DNA from: Timema cristinae | Taxonomy: Eukaryota > Arthropoda > Insecta > Phasmatodea > Timematidae | Direction: 5' to 3' | Assembly (NCBI GenBank): GCA_039000515.1 | Contig: JBCFYV010000012.1 | Location: forward strand, 40,189,429-40,253,428 | Length of the DNA: 64,000 nt | In this document: positions 24,290-35,839 of the stretch, piece by piece | Position numbering within the stretch: the first letter of the stretch is position 1 | Layout of the letters: each line of letters opens with the position of its first letter | Program-made: the position numbers and the translations under genes | Notes under the pieces: generated by a model | Told to the model about the DNA's origin: nothing | The model's database searches: none | What the model saw: only the letters and a program-made list of their open reading frames with translations

Positions 24290-25380
24290 CAGTGGGATGA
24301 TTATTAGGGTCCATTATTAATACTATTTATAGTATATAAAGAACGTGAATTTGCAGAAATTTATTTTTATTAATTTAAAAGCAGTTGATTCAGATTAATC
24401 ATGTTGTACATAGGATGCGGCAGCTTAAGCTAGATAGCTCAACATGTCGGGATTATTTTAATTTAATATTGAAAGTCGAGTAAAAATTCGAGATTAATAT
24501 GACGCAGAACTTTTCTCAGTAAGGTTTTCGACAGAAATTGACTTTTGATATTTGTTTAGCGCGTACTGATTTTCAGTAAGTTTGTGGACAGAAATTAAAT
24601 ATTAGAGAATAGATGAGCGTGGACCGTTCATATATCAAGGTCGCGGACTGGATAAAGAATGGGGGCCTTCTTTTCGAGTATATAGCTCGAAAGAAATTTT
24701 TCTATTATATTCTTTCTTTCTTTAAATTCCAATATGTTCTATTTGTTCCAGAAGGGAGGGATGTATGAATGTATATATATATATATTATATATATATATA
24801 TATAATATATATATTTATATACACACATAGAGATAAAGTGATAGAATGTTCTCGAAGCTATTTTGTTTCACAAGTATTTGCAATAGGGGTGGGAGAATGT
24901 GAACGAATAAGCTTGGTTGTCTTAGTTTTATGTTGTGAAACTATTAATTAATTTGAAATATGCTAAGGGTTTGAAATTTTGATTAAAATTACTACCAAAT
25001 AAAAATGTATTTCATTACATCTATATACAGTTAATAAGTATAAACATAGTTAGAACTGACCAGATGTAAACTGTGCAGCCAACATAATTAATAATTAACA
25101 ATTAACTACCTCTTCCCACTTTAAATACGAAACGTTCCCCAGAACCCCGCTCAACAAACATTTATGAAACGCGGTTGCCAAGTGCTTAGAAACTGAACAC
25201 CACGGTTAGGCTGTTTTTATAACGTGTTTCCAATACTGCCACCGGCAGCTTATTATGGTATTTTCTTTACTACATACAGGAGCATCATCATTTCAGTAAT
25301 CGCTTCTAAATAAATTGATTTTTTTGGTCAAGTCTTATACGATCTAGATAAACCGACCGCGGGCTGTAGTTTCGGGGCCC
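24290..25380. other. Noncoding block
   Basis: A (TA)n microsatellite lies at about 24770-24820. The segment around 25335-25400 (ACCGACCGCGGGC) is locally CG-richer but short. No gene is recognised. Confidence 0.5.
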
Positions 25381-25384
25381 CTAG

Positions 25385-25575
25385 TTTGGACTATACTCTC
25401 TCTGACGGGAAAATGGGGCCTTGAATCTCTAAAGGGTGTACTGAGGATTGTTTTTCCAATATATAGTTACACAAATGCGTGTACACTTCCTTTGAATTAA
25501 AATTGTCTCATCCCTAACACATAAGCATAGTTTGCAAATATGCGTATACATAGTAAGAGGAGAAATACGTTCTGC
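25385..25575 (+). repeat. SINE family A copy, degraded
   Basis: Plus strand. CTGACGGGAAAATGGGG, the B-box area (CTTGAATCTC), GGGTGTACTGAGGATTG, the ACACAAATGCGTGTACACTTCC body, and CATCCCTAACACATAAGC keep the family order. The tail end is diverged. Confidence 0.7.
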
Positions 25576-25798
25576 TATAAAGTAAAAATGATTATTCGTA
25601 TTTTGATTACAAGAAACAATCGTATGTTGTGTTTTACATCATAAAAAGTCTACAAATTAAATTATTTTTAAGTGAGAAATATTCAAACTTTGAGGAGAAT
25701 AATTTAAAAAAGTATTTACAAGCTATTTTCTACTGTAACAATATGATAATTCTGTAATAAAATGGAAGGATCTATAAATGTGCATTTTTATAAACTGT

Positions 25799-26095
25799 CA
25801 GGTGACCTGGCGGTCCAGGGGTAAGGTGTCAGACTTCTATGCTGAGGGTCCGGGATTCAATCCTTGGTCTCGGCACAGATTTATTTGATTGCCAAACCAT
25901 CCCTTCACCTCTGACAAGACGTGTATTAATCACAACTTGTGAATGTGTGGAATACTAGGCCTCCACCGTGGTTTGGATTCCACGTTAAACTGTAGGTCCT
26001 CCATTTCATCTCACAATCACCCTACCATTACACATTAGCGTAAGTGCATATAACCCGAGCGGTTAATAAGACGTGGTGCTAATAATAACAACAAT
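25799..26095 (+). repeat. SINE family B, full length
   Basis: Plus strand. Head GTGACCTGGCGGTCCAGGGG, B-box area GGGATTCAATCC, body with ACCGTGGTTTGGATTCCACG, and tail AACCCGAGCGGTTAATAAGACG plus AATAATAACAAC. It carries a private insertion of about 14 bp after CTGACAAGACG (near 25921) and more substitutions than the 22-24 kb copies, so it is older. No clear target-site duplication was seen. Confidence 0.92.
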
Positions 26096-26779
26096 TTAAA
26101 TTGTCTAGTAAATTTATTTATGATTGTAATTAATTATTAACTTGTGTACTTTGGTAAAATTATAACAATTTTACATACTAATTTAATCACCATCTGACAA
26201 GATTTGAACACATTTATTTTAAAAATACACAAATCAAATTGTAATACATAGTTCATATTTGTCTAGTAGGCATATAGTTTATTTTTGTTAATATTATGAT
26301 AAATTTATACTTGGTGTTTGTTGATTTGGTTACCATAAAATGTCCTCAAATTTTATTCTTTTTAAGTGACTTAGATCAATATTACTCTCACAAATCATTC
26401 TGATATTATAATTTATAGCATAGCCAGCTGTTTGACACATTCTTCGCATCGGTAACCGGGTAAGCCGTGAAAATTATATCATAGTAGGACTTCCAACAAT
26501 CAGTTTAAAGTTCCTCCTTGAGCAATTTTGAATTAAAAATGACAATCCCAAGGCAATTATTGCAACGAATATATAAAAATAAATTAAATTTAAAAAAAAT
26601 CATACCCAATTCCCAAACTAAGTGCACAAACGAATTTAGTTTAGAAATGTAGAGGCTAAACTTCCCCCCCCCCCCCCCACACCTTTCATTAATTTCTTGA
26701 AACTCTAGTGTTAAATTACACATGACTTTACCATTTTTATGTTATCTTGATGTTTTTATCAATTTGCCAAATTAAAATA
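26096..26779. other. AT-rich noncoding block with poly-C
   Basis: A run of about 15 C lies near 26664-26679, beside a GTGGTGG-like minus-strand segment. There is nothing else recognisable. Confidence 0.5.
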
Positions 26780-27990
26780 TTTTCCACAATGAAAGGTAGA
26801 TTTTCTAATAACTTTGGAGATATTTCAAGCTAAACTACCATACTCCCTTCCCCCAAAATCTTTTCGGTTGCCACATTACAATTTAGAAATTTTATTAGTA
26901 ATTTTGCTATATGATATGGTTCTTTTACGTACCTGCGAAATTTCAATTTTCAACCACACCGTAAATATTTGTAGTAATAATTGTATTTCTTGTTTTTTCA
27001 ATGTTGAGATTCCATTTATTTGGACATTATTTGGCTATCCAGTAAGCTATATTTACTTACATACCAAATTTAAATCTTATTCTATGCCGAAGTTTTTTCC
27101 TAAAAATTTAAAAATGGTGAGCTCCTCATTTCTTATACCAAATTTGAAGTATCAAATATCCATTATTATTTTTATTTATTATCATTTTGGAAGTTTTCTT
27201 AACTATTTGGAAGCATTTACATTATCTAACAAGCTTAGAAATGTTTTTTCCTATTAGTTATTTTAATTCCTAAATTTTCTTTAACAGAGATCTTGATTTT
27301 AAAATAATACCAAAATTCATACTTTTTTATTTATTTAGGAAGTTTCTATTTTCCACCATATCGAAAGATGGTGATTTATATAAGTTTTGAAATTTCTTTT
27401 CATTCCCAATTTCACCACCATTCCTCCCAATTTTAATTTCAAATTTAAAAATGTCAACATATTGGATAATTTATATTTTCTACCCCACCTAAGGGTTTGT
27501 ATTTCTTTTCCTAGGGTCCCATTTGAAATTTTGATACTTTTCTGGTTATTTTAAGTAGTCCCTTTACATTACCTCCGAATTTCAGTTTTCTACCAGATTG
27601 AGAAAAGGTTGTTTTTATAAATTTGGGACATTTAAGACCTCTTAACCTCCCCCCCCCCCACCCTTAATATCCTCCACATATGTTCAGCTTCCAATTATAA
27701 TTTTTATATTGTAAGGATTATTTGGCTATCTGGAGGTGTCCTTCTACCTGGCTGTCAAATCTAGATTTTCTACGACATTAATAGATATTGTTTTGTTTAC
27801 TCCCCCTTTTCTTTTTCTCAAAATTACATAATAAATTTAAGATTTCCAGAATGTTATGATTATTTATAGTGGCCCCTTCACATGTCTGCCAAATTTTAAG
27901 GTTCTTACTCATCTAAAAAATAATCTAACTATAGCCCCCTCCCCATTTCCTAGGCTTCATTTTAAATTTACTATTTTAAAAAGGAAATTC
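26780..27990. repeat. Diverged tandem array, about 120-175-bp units
   Basis: A recurring pattern repeats about seven times: ...ATTATTTGGCTAT..., a CCTTTTAC/CCTTCTACC segment, ..CCAAATTTCAATTTTCTACCAC.., then a TTTATAAATTT and C-run (CCCCTTCCC or longer C run). Examples of the CAATTTTC/CAGTTTTC part are near 26945, 27585 and 27760. Period is irregular and divergence high, so it is an old satellite-like array. The 147-codon frame at 26814-27257 lies wholly inside it and is not credible as a gene. Confidence 0.65.
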
Positions 27991-28079
27991 AACCAGAAGA
28001 TAAAAAAGAACTTATAAGAAAGGATGGCATGGAACAAAATGCCTATTGTGATGAATACAAAAACGTTAAAACAGGATAC

Positions 28080-28122
28080 TATACACTACTACTACTACAC
28101 TACTACTCTACTACTACTACTA

Positions 28123-28160
<38 letters not shown>

Positions 28161-28168
28161 ACTACTAC

Positions 28169-28202
<34 letters not shown>

Positions 28203-28220
28203 TAATAATAATAATAATAA
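28080..28220. repeat. Compound (CTA)n(TAA)n microsatellite
   Basis: A CTA/ACT run with a few CTAC-type slips changes directly into a TAA/AAT run. Confidence 0.92.
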
Positions 28221-28474
28221 GGGAATGTCTGGTGCCACATCCATTTATATCGAAGTTTGCGGAAAGATTAATCAGTAGTAATATACTATTGTCTAGGGGA
28301 CAGCTGAATGTACAATCGACATCCTTTCCGGGAGGCTCTATCCATATCCCGATGAGATTAGCGGATTATAGTAGAGAATATAACGTGGTAAATCCATGAA
28401 GTTCTTAAGATAACCTAAGCCTAACTAACCAAATCTTGTTGACTATGGAAATCATTCCCCCTTCTATAAAATCC

Positions 28475-28560
28475 CCCGGTACTAGCAAGGAAATGAACCC
28501 CTGACTTCTAGATCAGCTACCAGGGGCACTGATCACTGTACTTTGAGGCCAGCTTTTAAA
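28475..28560 (-). repeat. tRNA-like SINE head, possibly family C
   Basis: On the minus strand an A-box-like CAGTGATCAGTGCCCCTGG and a B-box-like GGGTTCATTTCC are spaced as in a tRNA head. The rest of family C is not seen after it. Confidence 0.4.
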
Positions 28561-29531
28561 ACATAAAGATACCTTCACTTAACCTGACAGTAAAATAACA
28601 TAATGTGAAAAAAGTGTCATTAACAGACATAATAGATAGAAAAGTTCGAGCTACTGAAACTGAACGTAAAATTACTTAGGTTGTTATTTAAAAATCTGGT
28701 ATTATCCCTTGTCTACATCATAAAGGGAACCTCTGTGAAAAATTTCAGCTTTCTAGGTCCAAGGGTTTAAGCTGGGCGTTGATGAGTCACAGTGAGTCAG
28801 GACTTATATATGAATGTAAGGGCCGTGAGAATAGTCAAGAACATATTATGGATTGATCAAGTAGTAAATGAAAGAATAATGATTCTTAAATACGATAGAT
28901 AACCTTTCGAGAGATGGGGGGCTATGTCATACACTGAAGTGAAATCAATATATGAGAATTATAATTGAAGGTAGAATAGAAAGTAAAATAGGTAGATGTC
29001 AGCCATGACCTAAGTTTATGAAACATTATTGGTGATATTGGTATCAGTAATTTACAGTCGGTTAAAATCAACGGATTCACACAGAGCGATGCGTGGGGAG
29101 TAGCTGCCTAACAATTTCTGATTGAGGATTAAAGAAGAATAAATCTAATTGGCTCAACTTTTGGTTAATTTCAAATAAAATAGGTTTTTATACGTTAATC
29201 AAACACTAAGTGAACTTTTATATGTTTTCCAAATTATAGGGGTTGAACTTGATTAGGTCTTATTAAATACAAAGTACAGTTATTTAAGCGCGCTTTAATG
29301 AAAACCTAGGTCACATGCATCGGTGGTATCATGGTATAAAACGTTAGTCAAGCACCCCAGTTAAGATGTATTTTGTATAAATTCTACCGTCCTAATTAAT
29401 CACTAATTCCAAAGTTTTTATGTGCAGAGATGCTGAATGGTCCAGAAGATGTGGTTACCAGTAATAATAAAATATAGTTGTTTAGGTTTCTTGATTTGAT
29501 GAGATCCAAGAATCTTATTATTGTTCCTTTT

Positions 29532-29945
29532 ATTACATATATTCTAAAATAATTGTAGAATTTCACTACAAATTGTCAGGTATTAACGAAATTAGTGATA
29601 AATTAATTGGTAGTTTTACTTTTACGATATTATACTAGACATACATATTTAATTACATATATTCTAAAATAATTGTAGAATTTCACCACAAGTTGTCAGA
29701 TATTAACCAAATTTGTGATAAATTAATTTTGTAATTTTGGTTTTACTATACTATATATAAACCAAAATTATATTATATATATAAATAACCAAAATTACAA
29801 AATTAATTTATCCCCAATTATGTTAATATCTGACAACTTGTAGTGATTTCTACAATATAGTATAGTAAAATCAAAATCACAAAATTAATTTAGCACAAAT
29901 TTCTTTAATATCTGACAACTTGTAGTGCAATTCTATAATAATTAT
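29532..29945. repeat. Four-unit inverted array (two direct, two reversed)
   Basis: A unit of about 75-100 bp occurs four times: plus orientation at 29532-29618 and 29652-29749 (offset 120 bp), and reverse orientation at 29788-29862 and 29869-29945. The most conserved stretch is ACAAGTTGTCAGATATTAAC and the following GATAAATTAATTTTGTAATT. The symmetry centre is near 29765, inside an AT-rich spacer. The arrangement could fold into a long hairpin. It may be a foldback or MITE-like element, but I found no target-site duplication. Confidence 0.8.
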
Positions 29946-30440
29946 TATTAACATACTCTCTATCTATCTATCTATATATAAAATAGTAATAATAATATTA
30001 TAATACATATGACTTAAACGCTAGTAAATGTACAGTACATTTTACTTAATATCAACTAAATGTTTGAAATATTAGAATCTCTTAAGGACATTTCAAACCA
30101 ATATTGGTTTTTATTGGTGCTATTTTTTTATTAAGTTTATGTGACTGTGTACGGATGGTCCAGGCATCTCGCTTCTCTAAACAATCAATCGCTCAATCCA
30201 ACGCTGGGAAATGTTTTCCAATGGAACATAACTTTCAAAAGTTGGACAGCGACCAATCAGTCTCCTATGTTTGTTTTGTTTGTGTGTGTGTGTGTGTGAG
30301 AGAGAGAGAAAAGAGAGTGAGAGTGCGTGGAGGCGGGAGGTAGGGGTGATTAAGGGGGTATGGTTAACTGCCTCCCTTTTACAGGGATACATAGTTCTGT
30401 GTGGTACAGATATTTGTATGAGGGATGTACATAATTTAGG
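29946..30440. other. Noncoding block with (GT)n(GA)n
   Basis: A TCTA run lies near 29958-29972, and a compound (TG)n(AG)n tract at about 30280-30312. Overlapping open frames here come from the simple repeat. Confidence 0.55.
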
Positions 30441-30442
30441 TC

Positions 30443-30600
30443 AGTGGTTCACAAACGTTTTTGAATTTGGGGTGATCCAAAGTTTTGCTGAAATAGGTCG
30501 ATTAGTTTTTTATTCAAAGTGGGATTCAAAAGAAATGGAGGAAAGCCTTTTGCTTATGATATATTCCGTCTTTAGCAACGCTAAAAGTCTAAAAGCTCCA
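30443..30600 (+). mobile_element. hAT-like terminal fragment
   Basis: CAGTGGTTCACAAACGTTTTT at 30443 is a very good match to the terminal inverted repeat common to many hAT elements. About 150 bp of internal sequence follows. No second terminus with a matching 8-bp duplication was found, and a family C SINE follows directly, so this is probably a fragment. Confidence 0.5.
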
Positions 30601-30604
30601 TTGT

Positions 30605-30905
30605 GTTAGCGTGTAAGTGAACAAAACTGAGCGAGTGGACTGCGCCGTTAGCGATAATAGTGCCAACATCCTCAGATAGAGGGTGTCATTGGTCAGCACG
30701 CCAAGCCCTCCAGCCATTAACCTCAGTTTTATAAACCGGAGGTATTGCTTCTTTATTCAAATAGCTCCTTATATTTGTTCATGAGACTGAGTTTGACCCC
30801 ATTACAGAACTACAGCTTCAAGATAGATTTTGGAAGCATTGGTGATTGAAACCGGGACCTCTGGATCTGAAACTAGGAACACTGACTACTAAACCACAGA
30901 CCACG
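30605..30905 (-). repeat. SINE family C copy
   Basis: Minus strand. On its own strand it has a tRNA-like head (CCGTGGTCTGTGGTTTAGTAG) with a B-box area GGTTTCAATCACC, a TTTATTC/TCAAACTCAGTCTC body, GAGGTTAATGGCTGGAGGGC, and CATTGGTGCTGACC/CCGTTAGCG near its end. Copies at 47115-47420 and 62625-62820 match it part by part. Confidence 0.75.
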
Positions 30906-30909
30906 GATG

Positions 30910-32085
30910 CTAAAAGTATAAGCAATTAATAATAACTACCATAAGAAAACTAGATGTGAGGACGACTAAATTTGATAAAGCTTACTCAATTATTCAACCA
31001 CTCGACCATGGAGAGGCATACACCACTGTTTTCTTTCCTAAGATTTACTACAAAGGATTTTTTTTAATCTTAGATCTTAGTACACATTTTATTATTTGTT
31101 GGTTTCGTACTTAAACTAAATACGCTATTTGGCACACTGTTTGGAACCCGGTAACCAAGAAATGGCTGCGCAGACGTTCAGCTCTAACACGATATTTAAT
31201 CAGTGATACCTTATAAAAAAATATAACTCACGCCAAATTAAAGTTAAAAAAAATCAAACAGTGCACTTTCTCCTTAATAAATATATATTTGTATTTTCAT
31301 TAATATATAAACAAGTGAACCAATATTAGCTCATTTTTAACGACTTTTTATGCTTGGTTTCGGAGCTATGAGACTAGGCTTGATGATAAAGAGCCCTAGA
31401 GCTAGCCTTACTCTAGCAAATACAGTAAGTTTTTGATAGTCACAACATAAAAGTTTAAGATATTTGAGAACTAACAGCGACCTTTCCTCTTTACCTTGAG
31501 ATAAGAAGTTTCGTAGTGTATTTTATCTCTTTCTTATTGGCCCTTCGCATCTTTTATCACGTAGAGACCGGATCTTACCTATTTGCCTGTCTTTTTCCTT
31601 TATTGTTAAACACGGGCAGGCATTTCATGTTATTACGAGTACAAAATGTTAATTTTGTAATGCCTATAATTCCTTATTCGTTTGGTTTATGATTGTATCA
31701 TGAATAAGCGCCTTAACGCCCCTATTTCTGCATCTTTCTTTTTCATACGATATGGATTTTCTGCTGAAATAGAGAGCCAAGTTTCTTATAAATTGTAAGT
31801 TGTGGCATTTATTGTTTGGACTAGGTTTGAAAATTGATGATTGTTAAATAGCTTCCAATACAAGAAAATCAGGCGGAGGACAATTTGGAGCAGTGGCCAT
31901 GGGAGTAAACAACATGTCATTACAAGAGGATCGTTTATCTTCTTTGGAAACAGCCAATTTTAAATGTTGTCCTATGACATTGCGTGAAATAGAAGAATTT
32001 CCAGTTTATAAAAAAGCATCATATCTGAGAATACAATCCATTCCAATAATTAAAATCTAGTAAATTATCTAGTGATTAATCGCAT
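30910..32085. other. Noncoding block
   Basis: No gene or repeat family is recognised in this stretch. Confidence 0.45.
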
Positions 32086-32087
32086 GC

Positions 32088-32340
32088 GACCTGGTTCAGT
32101 GGTTGAATTGGCTAAGACGTCACATTGGCCCTAGACTGGACTGCTGATGAAGGGAAGATAGAGATTCAAATCTCGATCCGGTTTAATTAAGGTGTTTTCA
32201 CTAAAATATATTTCCTCTCTCCGTCCACGGAATCGCAAACACATTTCTTATAAGTTCTAACTTCTTAACCTTTAACATACTAGCGTAATTTGTACACATG
32301 CGTACAACCCAAACGAGTAGTGAGACGTGGTGCTAAAAAA
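32088..32340 (+). repeat. SINE family A, near full length
   Basis: Plus strand. Head with A box (AGTGGTTGAATTGG), GGACTGCTGATGAAGGG, B box GAGATTCAAATCTCG, body, CATACTAGCGTAATTTG, and tail CAACCCAAACGAGTAGTGAGACG plus GGTGCTAAAAAAAA. It is nearly complete, with moderate divergence. Confidence 0.9.
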
Positions 32341-32344
32341 AACA

Positions 32345-33440
32345 GAACGTGAATTGGTTGTGGGTAATAACATAGGTTGTAAGATCAAGTTTACGGTGCC
32401 TATTGTGTGCTTTTTCTTAAAGTTCCTATTCTGGTGCCTAAATCCCAAATTTAATGCCTGTTTTAAACATTTTTGGTGCCTAAAAATCCGCTCCCTATTA
32501 AATTATTAGTCACAGGTCGTGCAATAGGATATGAGGGGGTTAGGCGAGATAGTGACAAGCCAAATTTTCTGTAAGAAAAATAAATAAAGTTTTGATCAAA
32601 TCCTCTAATATTATTTCATGGTTATGGGCAATTGTGTACAAGTGACGTTAGAAACTATGGGCCAACTTTATAGTCAGACTTAGTATGGTACTCTTCAAGT
32701 AGGATTTGCTAAGTATAACATGAAACTGGCTCGATAAGTTGGGATTTTGCTGAAACAAGTCTGCTCATCCCTTTTCGCGTATGTTGAACACGATATAATT
32801 AACAGTATTAACTCAGTTATTATGAAAATGAGGATTGGTACCATCTAGTCTCAATCCTTCATACTTACTTTGTACCCAAGCTATGTAGCCCCCACCCCTC
32901 AAATTGGGTGTACCACCAATCCTACATTTTAAGTATACAGAACAAACGTATGGCCAAAAGTCATGCGGGTCATTTTGTGTGAACACACGCCATAAGGGTT
33001 GTGGTCGGTTTGCGGACCCCTTTAAACAACTCTGTTGCCACAGGCTGTGACTAATTGATTTGGGTTCAAATTTGACTAGGTTGGTTTAGATTTATTCTAA
33101 CTTTAAATTTCACTCATAGAAGCACAAAACGATCACGACACGCTAGACAATCACAACAATAATCATTTAATATAATTTTCTCTTAAAAACTCTACAGTAT
33201 TATTAAAATTGTTTAAAATAAATAGTGCAGCAAAATTGTAAAATTTTTTTAAAACATTGTATTATATCTTTGAACAAAATTTTCAACAAATTTTCAGGAA
33301 ACTAGGAAAAAGCCCGTCATAAAAACCAAATTTATCAAATTGATTAAATAAAGGGTGCAAAGCAATTATAAAAACGTTCTCAAAATTGTATTATAGTTTG
33401 CCGTTTAAAAAATTTAGGGGTTCCTAATTGATTACTACAC
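32345..33440. other. Noncoding block
   Basis: The small open frame at 32327-32509 starts inside the SINE tail and has no recognisable domain. No other features are seen. Confidence 0.45.
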
Positions 33441-33444
33441 ACAA

Positions 33445-33685
33445 TTTCTGTGAGCGAGCGTGAAAGGTTCTACCAATTTTGTAGGAAAGGTATGGTCACA
33501 AACCTTTCAGGGTTCCTTTACATGCCATCAATGATATGGGACCGATGGCTTTACTTCCCCTCTGATGGACGTTGTGCTACGGATTTTTATCACTCAAGAA
33601 AAATCCATGGGTTTTGGTTGGTTTTGAACTCGTGAACATCGAGTCCTGAGGTGAACACTTCTACCCCAAGACACCGAGGTCAAAA
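33445..33685 (-). repeat. SINE family D copy
   Basis: Minus strand. On its own strand: head GACCTCGGTGTCTTGGGGTA, B-box area GAGTTCAAAACC, a body with GAGGGGAAGTAAAG and CATCGGTCCCAT, then AACCCTGAAAGG and TACCTTTCC. It matches the copy at 23222-23400. The 61-codon frame across it is not a gene. Confidence 0.75.
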
Positions 33686-33689
33686 GTAA

Positions 33690-34660
33690 TAATTTAAAAA
33701 AAGTAAAAGAAAGTATTGTGGTATGCTCTGTGAGTAATAATTGTGAATAAATATATATATATATATAACACCTAATCTTAATACATTACTTATATATATA
33801 TAATATCATTATATATATATATATATATAGGCATATATATGTATAAGTGTGAATTTAAACCTTTTGTTTTTTCTCATCGATCTATCCAAAGCACGTACTG
33901 TAAACACAGTGCACCTGCCAATAGCAGAAGTTAAACGACATAATTACTGAAGGGGGTATATTTTTAAAGGTCAGTAGCCTCTCATTAACGGTGGCGATAT
34001 AACTCAATGTCACGGAGACCCAAGGATTTGAAAGGCTGGTTTACCCTCTATTATTTGCAGACCATTCGTGCGTGTCAGGGTTGCATTAGGTTTTGAATAC
34101 GCTTGTCACATCATTTCATCACCTTTCTAGCAATTGTATGATAAATATAGTAGTGGTCGAATTTATTTTGAGTAAGCTATTTAAATTACACTGATTAAAT
34201 CTATTTTGATTGTTGTATTTTACTTAATAAATAACACTATATTTTTTTCGGAAAGAAAATAATTTATGCTTATTTTAATGATGACTGATTTTTGAAAATT
34301 GTAATGGGTTCATAAATGGTTCCACTGAGTTTGTCAAAATGGTTATCTGTGAAGTGTTTTACATGATAAATAACACTGTATACTTGTTTTTAGGATAAAC
34401 ATTAATTTACGAGTGGTTTCATAGTAATTAATATATAAATATATATTGACCCATATACATGCATTCCTAATCACTCAATTTACTTACGGGGTAGGAAATA
34501 AACTGTGAATATAGCTCAAAAAACAACTTCGTAGTTAATCCTTCCTCACTAACTTTCTCACTTAATTTTTTATTTTTTTTCCAAACTTTAATTTTAAAAA
34601 AATATTTGAGAACGTATGTATGATTGCGCTATTCTCTTATATGTACTTGATTAATTTTTC
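33690..34660. other. Noncoding block with (TA)n
   Basis: (TA)n tracts lie at about 33750-33766 and 33792-33830. The segment near 34000-34080 is locally GC-richer with a tRNA-like look, but no boxes are clear enough to call. Confidence 0.5.
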
Positions 34661-34667
34661 ACCATAT

Positions 34668-34890
34668 TTTGCTACCTGTTTGGACTATTCGCGAATGTAC
34701 ACCAATCGGGTAGTAATAAGGACGGTATAGTTTTTCGTATAAAATATGTCCTCTTATATGCGTGGAGATAGCCTGACACACTTTAGAGTAAAACCATTTT
34801 CAGTACACCTAGGTTCGATTTGTACCCCGACCTTCACACCAATATAAAACGAGACTAGACCATCTTATTTATACCACGTTCCCATCGTTG
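34668..34890 (-). repeat. SINE family A copy, degraded
   Basis: Minus strand. The order of TATGCGTGGAGATAG body, AAACCATTTTCAGTACACCTAGG, B-box area GGTTCGATTTG and head (ACGAGACTAGACCATC) is kept. The tail is strongly diverged. Confidence 0.55.
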
Positions 34891-34959
34891 TAGGTAATCG
34901 TGACCCAACTAGGTCCTAGAGAAAGGATAGACAACCTGGTTGTAGCCATAAAAACAAAT

Positions 34960-35830
34960 GTGTAGTCTTAAGGACTCAAAAGAGAACTATAGTGCTCGTT
35001 GAGAATAGCAACCATTTGGACTAAGTCCTCATTACATCTGGAGCTCAAGGCTCCTATATCGAAGCTATATCATATTATGGATATAGGAAAAACACGGCCG
35101 CTTGGACCAATATAACAAGTCTGAGGGACTTGAGAAACACTAGAGTTACTGTGAATACATCAACAGAGTTGGAATAATACAAAACCAAGATCTAGTCACA
35201 CTGACTGAAACAAAAAGTCAAAATAAACATAACAGTCACCTCGACTATACTAAGTCTGAAATAAACCTCGACTATACTAAGTCTGAAATAAACAATAAGT
35301 CAAATGGACTTATTAAATAAACAATTTCTAATCTTTCACTAAACATTAAGTTAGATGGACTTATTAACGTCACCTCTATACTTAGGAAATTGGAGAGGAT
35401 ATTCCTTGGCGCGTGGCTGTGAGAACCACGCCAATACTCCATGTCCACCGGTTCCTTCGTGAAGAGAGGTTTTTTCTCGGAGGCGCGCCGGGGAGAACCA
35501 CGCCCAATACTCCTTGGCCACCGGTTACTTCGTAAAGAAAGGTTTTTTCTCAGTGGCACGGTGGTGAGAACCACTACCAATACTCCATGGCCACCGGTCC
35601 CTTTGTGGAGAGAAGTCCCTTCTTCAACGACGTGATGTGATAGAATAATATAAAGTAAACCTGAGAGTACTTATTTTATACCCTTTCTCTGACTAGAACG
35701 GAACAAAAAAGAAATAAAAAAGACGTAATGACACAGGTGGTGATAGGATGGACTAGAGCTTGAGGGGTGAGGAAAAGGGGAGGTTAGAAGACACGCCACC
35801 ACGACAGTGGCGCTCGAGGGTCGTGGGAGC
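34960..35830. mobile_element. Possible LTR and primer-binding-like site
   Basis: This GC-richer block stands out from its AT-rich flanks. It would start with TGTAGTC near 34962 and end with CACGACA near 35810. Immediately after comes TGGCGCTCGAGGGTCGTGGG (about 35812-35831), which has the TGG start and look of a retroelement tRNA primer-binding site. It includes a 28-bp direct duplication (about 35238-35293) and a 73-bp tandem array. No gag or pol follows, and no second LTR or target-site duplication was found. An alternative is an unrelated GC-rich minisatellite region. Confidence 0.35.
35401..35635. repeat. 73-bp tandem array, about 3 copies
   Basis: The landmark CCAATACTCC recurs at 35431, 35504 and 35577, an exact 73-bp period. 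The unit also contains GAGAACCACG, CCACCGG and a GGTTTTTTCTC segment. Because 73 is not a multiple of three, reading frames change between units, so the open frames on both strands are artefacts of the array. Confidence 0.95.
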
Positions 35831-35839
35831 GAACCTAAC

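Larger units (their letters stand above)
27991..29530. other. Noncoding block
   Basis: A compound (CTA)n then (TAA)n microsatellite lies at 28080-28220. Around 28700-28800 there is a GC-richer segment (TTTCTAGGTCCAAGGGTTTA and AGTCACAGTGAGTCAGGAC) of a kind often found next to transposon ends, but I cannot assign it. The small tRNA-like segment at 28475-28560 is listed separately. Confidence 0.5.

Noticed and set aside
26814..27257. 147-codon ORF, longest in the window
   Set aside because: It lies wholly in a diverged tandem array, and its residues are those of AT-rich noise.
30104..30609. Frames with CVCVCVRERER-type sequence
   Set aside because: They come from a (TG)n(AG)n microsatellite and a hAT fragment.
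32130..32180. Hammerhead ribozyme core (CTGATGA)
   Set aside because: CTGATGA is a normal part of the family A head. The required downstream CGAAAC-type core and stems are absent.
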